Below, piece after piece: positions 17,220 to 25,420 of a stretch of DNA of 43,859 nt. The notes below the pieces were generated by a model that worked only from the letters and a program-made list of their open reading frames with translations, ran no database searches and had not been told where the DNA came from. Position 1 is the stretch's first letter. Each line of letters begins with the position of its first letter. The stretch is from Mucilaginibacter sp. (lineage in GTDB: Bacteria > Bacteroidota > Bacteroidia > Sphingobacteriales > Sphingobacteriaceae), in assembly GCA_028287865.1 (NCBI GenBank), contig JAQBOU010000057.1:1-43859 (forward strand), read 5' to 3'. Both the position numbers and the translations under genes were made by a program.

Positions 17220-18161
17220 TTAACGAATGTTTTTTTCGTATTTACCAACCAACGACCTGAAGCTTTTTAGGCGGGAAATTGTGAAATTGAAAATGACAAT
17301 GCCAATGATCGCGCACACAATCCCTGCCAATACATCTATAATATAATGATGGCTTGCATAAACCGCCGTACACCAGATGCCAAGCATTACTATCCCGAAG
17401 AATATATTGATAAAGCCCAACCGGTTCTTTAAGCCATAAAAAAGAACAATTACCGGATAGGAAGAATGGAGAGAAGGCATAGCGGCAAAAACATTTGAAC
17501 CTTTTGCGTAGATAGATTTAAATATAGGGGCATGGAAGTAATTGTCGAATTTTACAAGCCCTGCTGTGTTACCGGGCGTTGCTGCATGAAATACAAACCC
17601 ATGATATTGCACATACCATGGCGGGGCAGCCGGGTACAAATAGTAAATAATAAACCCAATAATATTAACCAAAACAAAGGTTAACGAAAAATAAAGGAAT
17701 TGTTTTCTGTTCCAAAAAAATAGGAAGGCGGCAAATACCAATGGTACAGGGATCCAGCACAAATAAAAAATTCCGGCGGTGACATCCAGAAAAGTGTTTC
17801 CGTTTACACGCCAGTATTCATTGGGTGTTAAAAGCTTTCCATGAAAATTAATACCAAAAAGTTGTTTTTCCAGATTATACAGGTCGGCAATGTGTACCGT
17901 ATTATAGTTGTAATTCGGAAAAGCCTTCATATAATCGAAGATGATCCAGTAAACTATAAAAATGGAGAAACCTAAAATAAATTTCCGCGTAATTGCAGAA
18001 AGGAAAAACATTGAACTAAAAAGAGCAATCAGCACAAGCTGATCGGTTTTAAAACCGACCAATATCCACGAAAGCAGCAGGTAAAATAATGAAATTGCAA
18101 TTATAATACTTATTGATCGCAAAGAGAGCTTTGCACCATTGGTGGTGGCATTGCCCATCAT
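17220..18161 (-). CDS. AUR1/PAP2-type integral membrane enzyme, probable inositol-phosphoryl ceramide synthase
   Basis: This 313-residue polytopic protein belongs to the PAP2/AUR1 lipid phosphotransferase superfamily. About six helices are visible. The three signature blocks are YLYPAAPPWYVQYHG (about residue 175), AAMPSLHSSYPVIVLFYGL (about 227) and ASHHYIIDVLAGI (about 272), which carry the His-His-Asp catalytic triad. The YPAAPPWY block is typical of AUR1/IPC synthases rather than plain phosphatases. In this locus the expected reaction is transfer of phosphoinositol from phosphatidylinositol to ceramide. It is the last gene of the block, starting 1 base after the hydroxylase gene. A generic PAP2 phosphatase is the alternative; the context favours IPC synthase. 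Confidence 0.8.
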   Translation of the reverse strand: MMGNATTNGAKLSLRSISIIIAISLFYLLLSWILVGFKTDQLVLIALFSSMFFLSAITRKFILGFSIFIVYWIIFDYMKAFPNYNYNTVHIADLYNLEKQLFGINFHGKLLTPNEYWRVNGNTFLDVTAGIFYLCWIPVPLVFAAFLFFWNRKQFLYFSLTFVLVNIIGFIIYYLYPAAPPWYVQYHGFVFHAATPGNTAGLVKFDNYFHAPIFKSIYAKGSNVFAAMPSLHSSYPVIVLFYGLKNRLGFINIFFGIVMLGIWCTAVYASHHYIIDVLAGIVCAIIGIVIFNFTISRLKSFRSLVGKYEKNIR

Positions 18162-18162
18162 G

Positions 18163-18786
18163 TTATTTTTTTATAAAATCAGACCGGAATATCTTATCCC
18201 AGAGAGGAGAACTTACACCATATCCTTTACCGGGGTCCTGGTAATGATGCAACATATGATGTTGTTTTATTTTTTTCCAGATATTGCCTTTAAAATTAAA
18301 ATGATGTATCGCATAGTGCGATATATCATATATTAAATAACCTAATATAAAGCCGGGAAAAAAGCCAAATACATAATTTGCAGGTAAAATAGCATTAAAT
18401 AAAAAGTAAAAGCCTGCGGCAAGGGGAATACTTACTGATGGAGGCAATACAAGCCGTTTTGCATCACTTGGGTAATCATGATGAACTCCATGAAAGATAA
18501 AATGAAGCCGCATCGCCCAGGGCTTGTCCGGTGGCATATAGTGAAATACAAACCGGTGCATTATATACTCAACAAATGTCCATACAAAAAGACCTAAAAA
18601 GAACAATTCAATAAATGTAACTATCCCGATGGGTATTTGAAATAAAGCTTTGTAGGCGCAAAAAATGATTACCGGAACAAATATAAATAGGGGTACAGTA
18701 AAGTGAACCTTTGATAAATTTTCAAAAAGGTCGCTCTTAAACATTCTCACAGATTCCTGTGAATTAGAAACGTAATTTTTTTTCAT
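18163..18786 (-). CDS. Fatty-acid-hydroxylase/sterol-desaturase family enzyme, probable sphingolipid hydroxylase
   Basis: This 207-residue membrane protein has the histidine clusters of the di-iron hydroxylase superfamily: HRFVFH near residue 77, HFIFHGVHHDYPSD near 94, HYAIHHF near 160 and HHMLHHYQ near 178. The order and the HGVHHDYPSD phrase match the FA2H/Scs7 group that 2-hydroxylates the N-acyl chain of ceramide, though here without a cytochrome b5 domain. Four hydrophobic helices are visible. A second possible start, Met15, lies after a polar lead. It sits between the CDP-alcohol transferase and the AUR1-like gene, so a sphingolipid substrate is likely. Carotenoid or sterol hydroxylation is the less likely alternative. 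Confidence 0.82.
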   Translation of the reverse strand: MKKNYVSNSQESVRMFKSDLFENLSKVHFTVPLFIFVPVIIFCAYKALFQIPIGIVTFIELFFLGLFVWTFVEYIMHRFVFHYMPPDKPWAMRLHFIFHGVHHDYPSDAKRLVLPPSVSIPLAAGFYFLFNAILPANYVFGFFPGFILGYLIYDISHYAIHHFNFKGNIWKKIKQHHMLHHYQDPGKGYGVSSPLWDKIFRSDFIKK

Positions 18787-18987
18787 GGCCTTTCAGGGTT
18801 TAAAATATGTTATAATTTCTCTGCCTGTAAATATTTTATCCCATCTGAACAAAAACTTCAAAAGGAATTATCAATTTTAATAAAGATTTAATGAACGGTA
18901 AACTTTTTCTGCAAATTGTTACGAATATATGATATTCTAAAGCATTTATTCCTAATAAGTATCCCCCTTGGTTTAAACACCAGCATC

Positions 18988-19695
18988 TTACTGCTCTAAT
19001 AATACTCTTTTAGCATTCATCAATCTTTTAAATGCTGTAATATTTGTTAATACTGCTAATACCGCAATAGGGATCGTAAAGATAGACATGGTTTCAAAAA
19101 CATGGAATTTTATCCCGGGGACGTAAAGTTTATAATCACCGCCAATATAAATGGAAGCTATACCGCATAAAACAGCGCATAAGCCAATAGTCACAACCCG
19201 TTCAGGTCGTTGCATTAATCCGCCTTTAAGTTCTATCCCAAGGCCTTCTGCTCGGGCCCTCACGTAACTTACCATCATTGAACCTATCAAAGCTATAAAT
19301 GCAGCTATCGAACTTAAAAAATAATGATGGCCAACAAGGTAATAACAGATCCCCAAAAACATAATCAGTTCACTATAACGGTCCAGTACAGAATCATAAA
19401 GAGCGCCAAATGTTGATTTCATGTTCCCAAGCCTCGCTACCTGCCCGTCGAGCATGTCAAATAACCCGGCAAATAAAATTAAACCTCCCGCCCAGCCTAC
19501 ATAACTCAGGTCGCCGCGGTTACCTTCTTCAGCTCCTAAAATAAATATAACTGCTACGCCAATGTTTAAAGCAAAACCTATAGTAGTAACGGCATTGGGA
19601 GTAAGGCCTAACTTTATAAAAACTCTTACAATAGGGTCAATAAGCTTATATATACCTAATTGAAGACTTGTCCTTACCGAGGTTTGTTGTTCCAT
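18988..19695 (-). CDS. CDP-alcohol phosphatidyltransferase, probable phosphatidylinositol-phosphate synthase
   Basis: This 235-residue integral membrane enzyme contains the complete CDP-alcohol phosphotransferase signature DG-x2-AR-x8-G-x3-D-x3-D at residues 83-105 (D83, G84, A87, R88, G97, D101, D105). Five to six helices surround it. The family joins CDP-diacylglycerol to an alcohol; with inositol-phosphate synthase and a PgpA-type phosphatase in the same block the alcohol is most likely inositol-3-phosphate, giving phosphatidylinositol phosphate. This specificity is inferred from context, not from residues. It starts 14 bases after the DUF5686 gene stop and is followed after 201 bases by the hydroxylase gene. 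Confidence 0.85.
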   Translation of the reverse strand: MEQQTSVRTSLQLGIYKLIDPIVRVFIKLGLTPNAVTTIGFALNIGVAVIFILGAEEGNRGDLSYVGWAGGLILFAGLFDMLDGQVARLGNMKSTFGALYDSVLDRYSELIMFLGICYYLVGHHYFLSSIAAFIALIGSMMVSYVRARAEGLGIELKGGLMQRPERVVTIGLCAVLCGIASIYIGGDYKLYVPGIKFHVFETMSIFTIPIAVLAVLTNITAFKRLMNAKRVLLEQ

Positions 19696-19709
19696 TTATT
19701 GCGCCTGCT

Positions 19710-22271
19710 TTAAAAATTGATTTGAACCAATGTACGAATCCCCCATTTAGCAACATCTGGATGGTCTAAATAAGTGAAGCGCCTTACCAGGTCAACGCGT
19801 ACAAATTTAAAAATATTTTCAATGCCAACACTACCTTCAACATAAGGAGTTTTTCCTAATGCATAAGTTATGGGCTCGCCCGTACTGGTTACCGGAAACT
19901 GGTACAATGAAGGGTGCAGCGAGGGGTTATTTTCGTCACCCAATCCACCGTAAATAGCTTTAACAGAAGCAATTTCCCTCCATTTTAGTTTTTTTAATAA
20001 TGGGATTTTATTAAAGAAAAAACCGTTAAAATGCTGATCTACATTAATACTTGCGTACTTGTCACTAACAAACTCTAAAAAGTTCATTAAGTTATAAGAG
20101 TAAATGCCGTATGCATATGTTTGGTTTGCGCGGAATATAGTTAGCAAAGGGTAGGGCACTTGTCCAAATATTTTACCGCCTTCTAAGGTTACATCTGCAA
20201 AACCTAACTGAGATAAATATACACGCTTATCAATACGGGCATGAAGCTTTTGGTAACTATATTCACCACCAAAAATATCTTTTATACCCGCTGTATAATC
20301 CATAGAAAGAATGGGGTTTTTACTTGGTATAGGCACGCGGTATATTTTACCCTGGTAAAATTGTTCATTAGGTGCATATCTTACACCTACGGTAAATTCA
20401 GTTGTGGTAAGACCGTTTATACTTTGTGTATTGTTATTATTATCAAGAGTTAAAAAGTACAAAGAACCGGCGGGAGATTGTGTTAGTCTGTTTATACCAA
20501 TGTTGTAGGATAAATGATTTTCATATTCGTGTACATAATCCAGCCGGTAAGTATTATCATACAGGTATTTATCGTTATTGCCGCGCTTAAAAGAAAGTAA
20601 AAAGTTATCCTCTTCAACAAATTGCAAATTTAGTCCTGGTATTTTTGTGTCATTCTGTACACTTGCCCTTATATAGTTCTGGGGGAACATATAAATGGAT
20701 TTGTCATTAAGGGAATAAGTGGCACTCAAAAAATATTTAAAACGCTGATCTTTAAATCCGTACGCACCATAGGTTTCAAAATAATAACGTTTGCTCAATT
20801 CGGTGGTCGTTCGGCCGCCAAGTCTGAGTTTAAAGCCTTCAACCGGGTTAAAACTGTAAAATGCATTTGCCGGCCCAACTTCAAACCATCCAAAGCCTTT
20901 ATATCCCGCAAATAACAGCGTTGCAATATCAAGTGTACGCCTGAACGACGGCATATTTCTGAGGCTGTCTACATTTTTATAAACCTTTGATTCTGCAACG
21001 CTCAGCGTATCCAGCCGGTTTTGCGCCCAAAACTGATTGCTTCTGTGTTTGGCCTCGTCGGATACGACATACTCCGTATTGCGGTAAGTTGTATCCGGGC
21101 GTGGTTGGTTAATAATATAATTTTTATAGGTAATTGATCGTATGCCGAATAAGCCGCCTTTGTTGCTTTTTGTTAAACCAAAGTCAGCAACCGTTGTGCT
21201 TTTACTTAAGTGATAGCGGCCGTCAGGATTTTGTTCAAATTCCAGGTTAACGCTCATTCCGTTTACGAAATTGAGGTTTATATTTTTGCTTATTGTCAGA
21301 TCAGCCTTTTGAACCGCATAGTTGCCATCAAGGGTAACGTATAGTTTGCCTTCAAAGAGCATGTCGGTTGTGTTTCTGGGAGTAAAGCTTAACTCAACAA
21401 CTTTAATATTATTAACTATTACCGTGTCAGTTATAAAATATTTATAAAATATGGGTGCTGAATTAGCTATTGGGCTTAAAAAATTATTAGTCATCAGGAA
21501 GATATCATTAGCATAAATATCCACCTTATAGTACATGTGCTTAAAGTATTGACTTAAACCCTGGCTGTCAACAGATCCGCCAAAGTTTACGTTCTTTTCA
21601 CCCAATGTCACCGTTTTTTCTTTTTCGGGATTTTTCCGGTAATAATACTGGGAAAGCTTTTCGTCCAGAAAAACAGGTAGCAATGATTTGCCGGGAATAC
21701 TGGTACTGTCGCGGTTATCTAATACAAATTTATATTTGCGAAAAAACTTTTTATCCGACAATGTGCTGGAAACATTGCTCAACGAAAATTGCATTTTATC
21801 ATATTCCCGGTATTCCACATAGGTATAACTTTCGGGGCGGTTCTTCTCCCTGTTTTCAATTACTTTACGGATAAGTTCAACAGCAGGATTATCTTTATTA
21901 CGATATTTTGGCTTTTTACCCGACTTGATTTCAACCTCGTTGAGTTGTTGTGCCGCGGCAGGTGTTAATTTTATATTTAGGATTTGTTCTTTACCGGGAG
22001 ATATGTTTAAATAAGCATCTTTATAACCTAAAAATGAAGCTTTTATCTGGCTGAAAGGTTTAACTGAACTGATTGTGTATTTTCCCTGATTATCTGTTGT
22101 CACTCCAATGGTGCTGCCCGGGAAGGAAATGGTAACAAAAGACATTACCTGGTTATTGTGTGAATCAGTAACCACACCACTAACTATAGTATTTTGTGCA
22201 AATAATAACGAGGTAAAAAATAAAAAAATCGTTAAAAAAAATAACTTCTTACGGTGGTATTTAATATTCAT
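19710..22271 (-). CDS. DUF5686 outer-membrane protein with carboxypeptidase-regulatory-like domain
   Basis: The ATG at 22271 gives 853 residues; a TTG 4 codons earlier is less likely. A signal peptide (KKLFFLTIFLFFTSLLFAQ) is followed by a carboxypeptidase-D regulatory-like beta-sandwich (about residues 27-105; VSGVVTDSHNNQVMSFVTI, TDNQGKYTISSV), then the DUF5686 region. The C-terminal half has alternating aromatic strands and the last residue is Phe (TLVQINF), typical of outer-membrane barrels. Function is not established. Its place between the PgpA and CDP-alcohol transferase genes mirrors, as I recall it, the Bacteroides inositol-lipid locus, which suggests a link to export or display of these lipids. 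The 294-base spacer upstream may hold its own promoter; no gene is visible there. Confidence 0.82.
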   Translation of the reverse strand: MNIKYHRKKLFFLTIFLFFTSLLFAQNTIVSGVVTDSHNNQVMSFVTISFPGSTIGVTTDNQGKYTISSVKPFSQIKASFLGYKDAYLNISPGKEQILNIKLTPAAAQQLNEVEIKSGKKPKYRNKDNPAVELIRKVIENREKNRPESYTYVEYREYDKMQFSLSNVSSTLSDKKFFRKYKFVLDNRDSTSIPGKSLLPVFLDEKLSQYYYRKNPEKEKTVTLGEKNVNFGGSVDSQGLSQYFKHMYYKVDIYANDIFLMTNNFLSPIANSAPIFYKYFITDTVIVNNIKVVELSFTPRNTTDMLFEGKLYVTLDGNYAVQKADLTISKNINLNFVNGMSVNLEFEQNPDGRYHLSKSTTVADFGLTKSNKGGLFGIRSITYKNYIINQPRPDTTYRNTEYVVSDEAKHRSNQFWAQNRLDTLSVAESKVYKNVDSLRNMPSFRRTLDIATLLFAGYKGFGWFEVGPANAFYSFNPVEGFKLRLGGRTTTELSKRYYFETYGAYGFKDQRFKYFLSATYSLNDKSIYMFPQNYIRASVQNDTKIPGLNLQFVEEDNFLLSFKRGNNDKYLYDNTYRLDYVHEYENHLSYNIGINRLTQSPAGSLYFLTLDNNNNTQSINGLTTTEFTVGVRYAPNEQFYQGKIYRVPIPSKNPILSMDYTAGIKDIFGGEYSYQKLHARIDKRVYLSQLGFADVTLEGGKIFGQVPYPLLTIFRANQTYAYGIYSYNLMNFLEFVSDKYASINVDQHFNGFFFNKIPLLKKLKWREIASVKAIYGGLGDENNPSLHPSLYQFPVTSTGEPITYALGKTPYVEGSVGIENIFKFVRVDLVRRFTYLDHPDVAKWGIRTLVQINF

Positions 22272-22565
22272 TAAACTTTGCAATTAGCAAATACTACTTT
22301 CCTGAAGTACGTAACTATACTTTGTTAAATCTGCAATTATTACCATTATTTTCAATAATTATATAAACACTACAATGATTGCGTATTGCAGAACATACTG
22401 CATGCCCAACTTATTCTTTCCTTTACTCACACAGCCTCCCAAAGCAAAGATCATAGACTTAAATATACATCCGGGGTTTAATGCAACGAAGCCCAAAGAT
22501 AAAAAAAAACCTATAGACTACTGTGGTCAAAAAGTCAAATGATTTTATGTGTAAATTAAAAGTGC

Positions 22566-23021
22566 CTAAAATAATTTAAACCATACAACCGTATTTACAA
22601 GGATATTGGTATAAATACCTGCCAATACATCATCGGCCATAATTCCCCAGCCACCAGGAAGAGATTCCATTTTCCGAATAAACATAGGCTTTGCAATGTC
22701 AAAAAAACGAAATAAAATAAGCGCAAATACTAAATATTTAACGCTCACCGGTACAAATAACAAGCTGATGGCCATCCCGGAAACTTCATCAATCACAACA
22801 CGTGAGGGATCTTTACCCCATAATTTTTCCACTACCCCTGACGACCAAATTCCTATAACGGTTATGGCAGCAGTAATAATAATAGAAAGCAAAAGTGGGG
22901 GATAGCCGCCTACCCATGCTGCATACCAGCACATACAACAAGCTATAGCAGCAATTGTACCCGCGCCTTTGCCAATATAACCTATACCAAAACTGGTGGA
23001 AAAAAGCTTATGAAATAGCAT
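22566..23021 (-). CDS. pgpA: PgpA-family phosphatase, probable phosphatidylinositol-phosphate phosphatase
   Basis: This 151-residue membrane protein is a PgpA (phosphatidylglycerophosphatase A) homologue. The N-terminal phrase FGIGYIGKGAGTIAA and the acidic motif IMADDVLAGIYTN near the C-terminus are the family marks, with a further conserved KDPSRVVIDEVSGM around residues 70-84. Four helices fit the family. PgpA normally removes phosphate from phosphatidylglycerol phosphate. Beside inositol-phosphate synthase and a CDP-alcohol transferase, dephosphorylation of phosphatidylinositol phosphate is the better guess. It follows the inositol-phosphate synthase gene after 56 bases. A general PG-synthesis role cannot be excluded from this window. 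Confidence 0.85.
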   Translation of the reverse strand: MLFHKLFSTSFGIGYIGKGAGTIAAIACCMCWYAAWVGGYPPLLLSIIITAAITVIGIWSSGVVEKLWGKDPSRVVIDEVSGMAISLLFVPVSVKYLVFALILFRFFDIAKPMFIRKMESLPGGWGIMADDVLAGIYTNILVNTVVWFKLF

Positions 23022-23077
23022 TTTATGATGATAAGTAAGTAGTTAATGCCTGAATTAGCATTAACTACTCATTACTG

Positions 23078-24400
23078 CTACAGAACGTCAACCAGTTCCT
23101 GATAGTAATCTAAGCCCAGATGCGTGATCAGGTCTTCGCCCATTAAATGCCGTAAAGTATTTTGTAGTTTTATTAATTGTTTAAATATGTCATTTTCAGG
23201 TTGTAAACCTTCGGCAGTTTGTGGTGATTTTAAGTAGAAGGACAACCACTCCTGTATGCCGCTCATATTGGCTCTTTTTGCAAGGTCACTGAATAAGGCG
23301 AGGTCTAATGCGATAGGTGCTGCTAAAATAGAATCACGGCAGAGGAAATTGATCTTGATCTGCATTTTATAGCCTAACCAGCCAAAAATGTCAATATTAT
23401 CCCAGCTCTCCTTGTTATCGCCATGTGGCGGATAGTAGTCAATCCGGATCTTGTGGTAAAGATCTCCATAAAGCTCAGGATTGGCTTCGGGACGTAATAT
23501 ATCTTCTAATACGCCAAGTTTCGAAACTTCCTTTGTTTTAAAGTTATCAGGGTCATCCAATACTAAGCCATCGCGATTGCCTAAAATATTTGTCGAGAAC
23601 CAGCCTCTAACACCAAGCGAGCGCGCAGCTAATCCAGGTGCCAAAATAGTTTTCATTAAAGTTTGACCGGTTTTGAAATCTTTACCTGCAATGGGTGTTT
23701 CAGTTAATTTAGCCAGCTCAATCATGGCTGGTATATCAACAGTTAAATTGGGAGCCCCGTTTGCAAATGGAATACCTAATTTTAGCGCCGAGTAAGCGTA
23801 TATCATACTTGGAGAGATGCGTTTATCATCAGCAAGCAGTGCCTGTTCAAATTTCGCCAGGCTCTGGTGAATTTCGGATGCTTCGTAATATATTTCAGTT
23901 GATCCGCACCATATCAATACGATTCTGTCGCAGCCATTTTTTTCTTTAAAGGTGGTAATGTCATTCATCACTTCCTGCGCCATCTCATATCTCGTCCCGG
24001 TTTTAACGTTAGTGGCTATCAGGTTTTTAGCGTAATTGTGATCAAAAGCCGCTTTCATCGGTACAACTACCTCAAGCTCAGCTTTTACTTTATTTAGCAG
24101 GTCGGCTTCAAGCACTTTAGCTTTCATGGCTGCCTCATAAACGTTATCAGAATAAACATCCCATCCTCCAAAAACTATGTCGTTTAAATCAGCAAGCGGA
24201 ACAAAGTCTTTAACTTTAGGGAAACGGTTCTCCGTTCTTTTTCCTAACCGGATATTTCCCATTTGAGTAAGTGAACCTATTGGTTGCGAAATGCCTTTTT
24301 TAATGGCTTCGACCCCAGCAATCATGGTGGTAGCTACTGCTCCCAACCCCGGAATTAAAATACCGAGTTTACCATCGGCAGGTCTGATATTAGTCTTCAT
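23078..24400 (-). CDS. ino1: myo-Inositol-1(3)-phosphate synthase
   Basis: This 440-residue enzyme converts glucose-6-phosphate to inositol-3-phosphate with NAD. The dinucleotide site is near the N-terminus: GILIPGLGAVATTMIAGVEA. Other family marks are GGWDVYSDNVYEAA, LIWCGSTEIYYE, YAYSALKLGIPFANGAPN, IAGKDFKTGQTLMKTILAPG (catalytic lysines within and around this stretch), GWFSTNILGNRDG and DYYPPHGDNKESWDN with ILAAPIALDLALF. Length is usual for Bacteroidota/archaeal-type INO1. In this locus the product is the head-group precursor for phosphatidylinositol phosphate. The gene lies 33 bases after the reductase gene and 56 bases before pgpA, all on the minus strand. Confidence 0.95.
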   Translation of the reverse strand: MKTNIRPADGKLGILIPGLGAVATTMIAGVEAIKKGISQPIGSLTQMGNIRLGKRTENRFPKVKDFVPLADLNDIVFGGWDVYSDNVYEAAMKAKVLEADLLNKVKAELEVVVPMKAAFDHNYAKNLIATNVKTGTRYEMAQEVMNDITTFKEKNGCDRIVLIWCGSTEIYYEASEIHQSLAKFEQALLADDKRISPSMIYAYSALKLGIPFANGAPNLTVDIPAMIELAKLTETPIAGKDFKTGQTLMKTILAPGLAARSLGVRGWFSTNILGNRDGLVLDDPDNFKTKEVSKLGVLEDILRPEANPELYGDLYHKIRIDYYPPHGDNKESWDNIDIFGWLGYKMQIKINFLCRDSILAAPIALDLALFSDLAKRANMSGIQEWLSFYLKSPQTAEGLQPENDIFKQLIKLQNTLRHLMGEDLITHLGLDYYQELVDVL

Positions 24401-24433
24401 TCTTTAAATTTATAACGTTATATATTATTATAG

Positions 24434-25420
24434 CTAAAGCCATTTATTTAATTTGTACCATTGCAGCGTCTCTGTAACACCCGCCCGTAAGTTGTATTCG
24501 GGATGAAATCCAAGGTCAGCCTTTGCCTTTTCAATATCACAAGCCCAATTTACTGCCGTCAATTCTTTTAATTTTTCGACATTCAAAGTTGAAGCTTTAT
24601 TTTTCAAAGAAGCATATTTTTCAGAGACAGTAGCTATTAATTTTACAAAGTTTACAGGCAGATGAAATTTATAGGGTTTTATATTTAAAGCATCCCTGGT
24701 AATATTTCCAAGTTCATACCGGTCATAAATCGCTCCGTCACTCAGGTTGTAAGCTTTTTGATCGCCTGCATAAAGGGCTTTTATAGCTGCCTTTGCAAGG
24801 TCTGTAACATAAATAAAACTAAACTTTTGTGCTTCTTTTCCAATGTAAGGCTCTATGCCCTTTACTAATTGTTTAAAGAAAATAAATATGTCTTTGTCCC
24901 GTGGGCCATATACGCCTGTTGGCCTTAAAATGCAATAGTTTAATGGTTTAATTGCTTTTAAGTGCTCTTCGGCATGCAGCTTACTTTTTCCATAAGCCGT
25001 AATAGGGTTTGGCATTGTTTGCTCGGTTATAATCCCGTTTAATGAATTTAACGGGCCTATTGCTGCCAGGCTGCTTATTAGCACAAACTTTTTTAATTTG
25101 TTTTGACTTTCAACAGCTGCAGAGGCTAGATTTTTGGCGTAACCCGCATTTATATGGTCGTACTCACTTGCTGAACGGGCTTTGGTTATGCCGGCGGCAT
25201 GGATAATATAGTCGTATTTATATTCGTCAAGTTCTTTTTTCAGAGCCATTACATTGGTAAAGTCCGGATAGGTATAGTTGATATTCAATCCTTTTAAATG
25301 GTCTATTTTACTGCTTTTTCTTATTGCTGCGTATACTTCCAGGTTATTATTCAGTGCCTCAATAATAAGATGATACCCTACAAATCCACTTGCGCCGGTT
25401 ATTAAAACCCGCTCTTTCAT
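24434..25420 (-). CDS. cerR: SDR (NAD-dependent epimerase/dehydratase fold), probable ceramide reductase
   Basis: This 328-residue extended short-chain dehydrogenase has the nucleotide-binding motif VLITGASGFVGYHLI at residues 5-19, the HAAGITKARS segment near 74, an active-site Ser in VLISSLAAIGPL, and the catalytic pair Y143 and K147 (TAYGKSK). After serine palmitoyltransferase makes 3-ketosphinganine, bacteria such as Caulobacter acylate it first and then reduce the ketone with an epimerase-type SDR (CerR). The linkage to SPT and a GNAT acyltransferase makes that role likely here. Its ATG overlaps the stop of the acyltransferase gene by 4 bases (ATGA), evidence of translational coupling. 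A sugar-nucleotide epimerase role is less likely. Confidence 0.82.
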   Translation of the reverse strand: MKERVLITGASGFVGYHLIIEALNNNLEVYAAIRKSSKIDHLKGLNINYTYPDFTNVMALKKELDEYKYDYIIHAAGITKARSASEYDHINAGYAKNLASAAVESQNKLKKFVLISSLAAIGPLNSLNGIITEQTMPNPITAYGKSKLHAEEHLKAIKPLNYCILRPTGVYGPRDKDIFIFFKQLVKGIEPYIGKEAQKFSFIYVTDLAKAAIKALYAGDQKAYNLSDGAIYDRYELGNITRDALNIKPYKFHLPVNFVKLIATVSEKYASLKNKASTLNVEKLKELTAVNWACDIEKAKADLGFHPEYNLRAGVTETLQWYKLNKWL

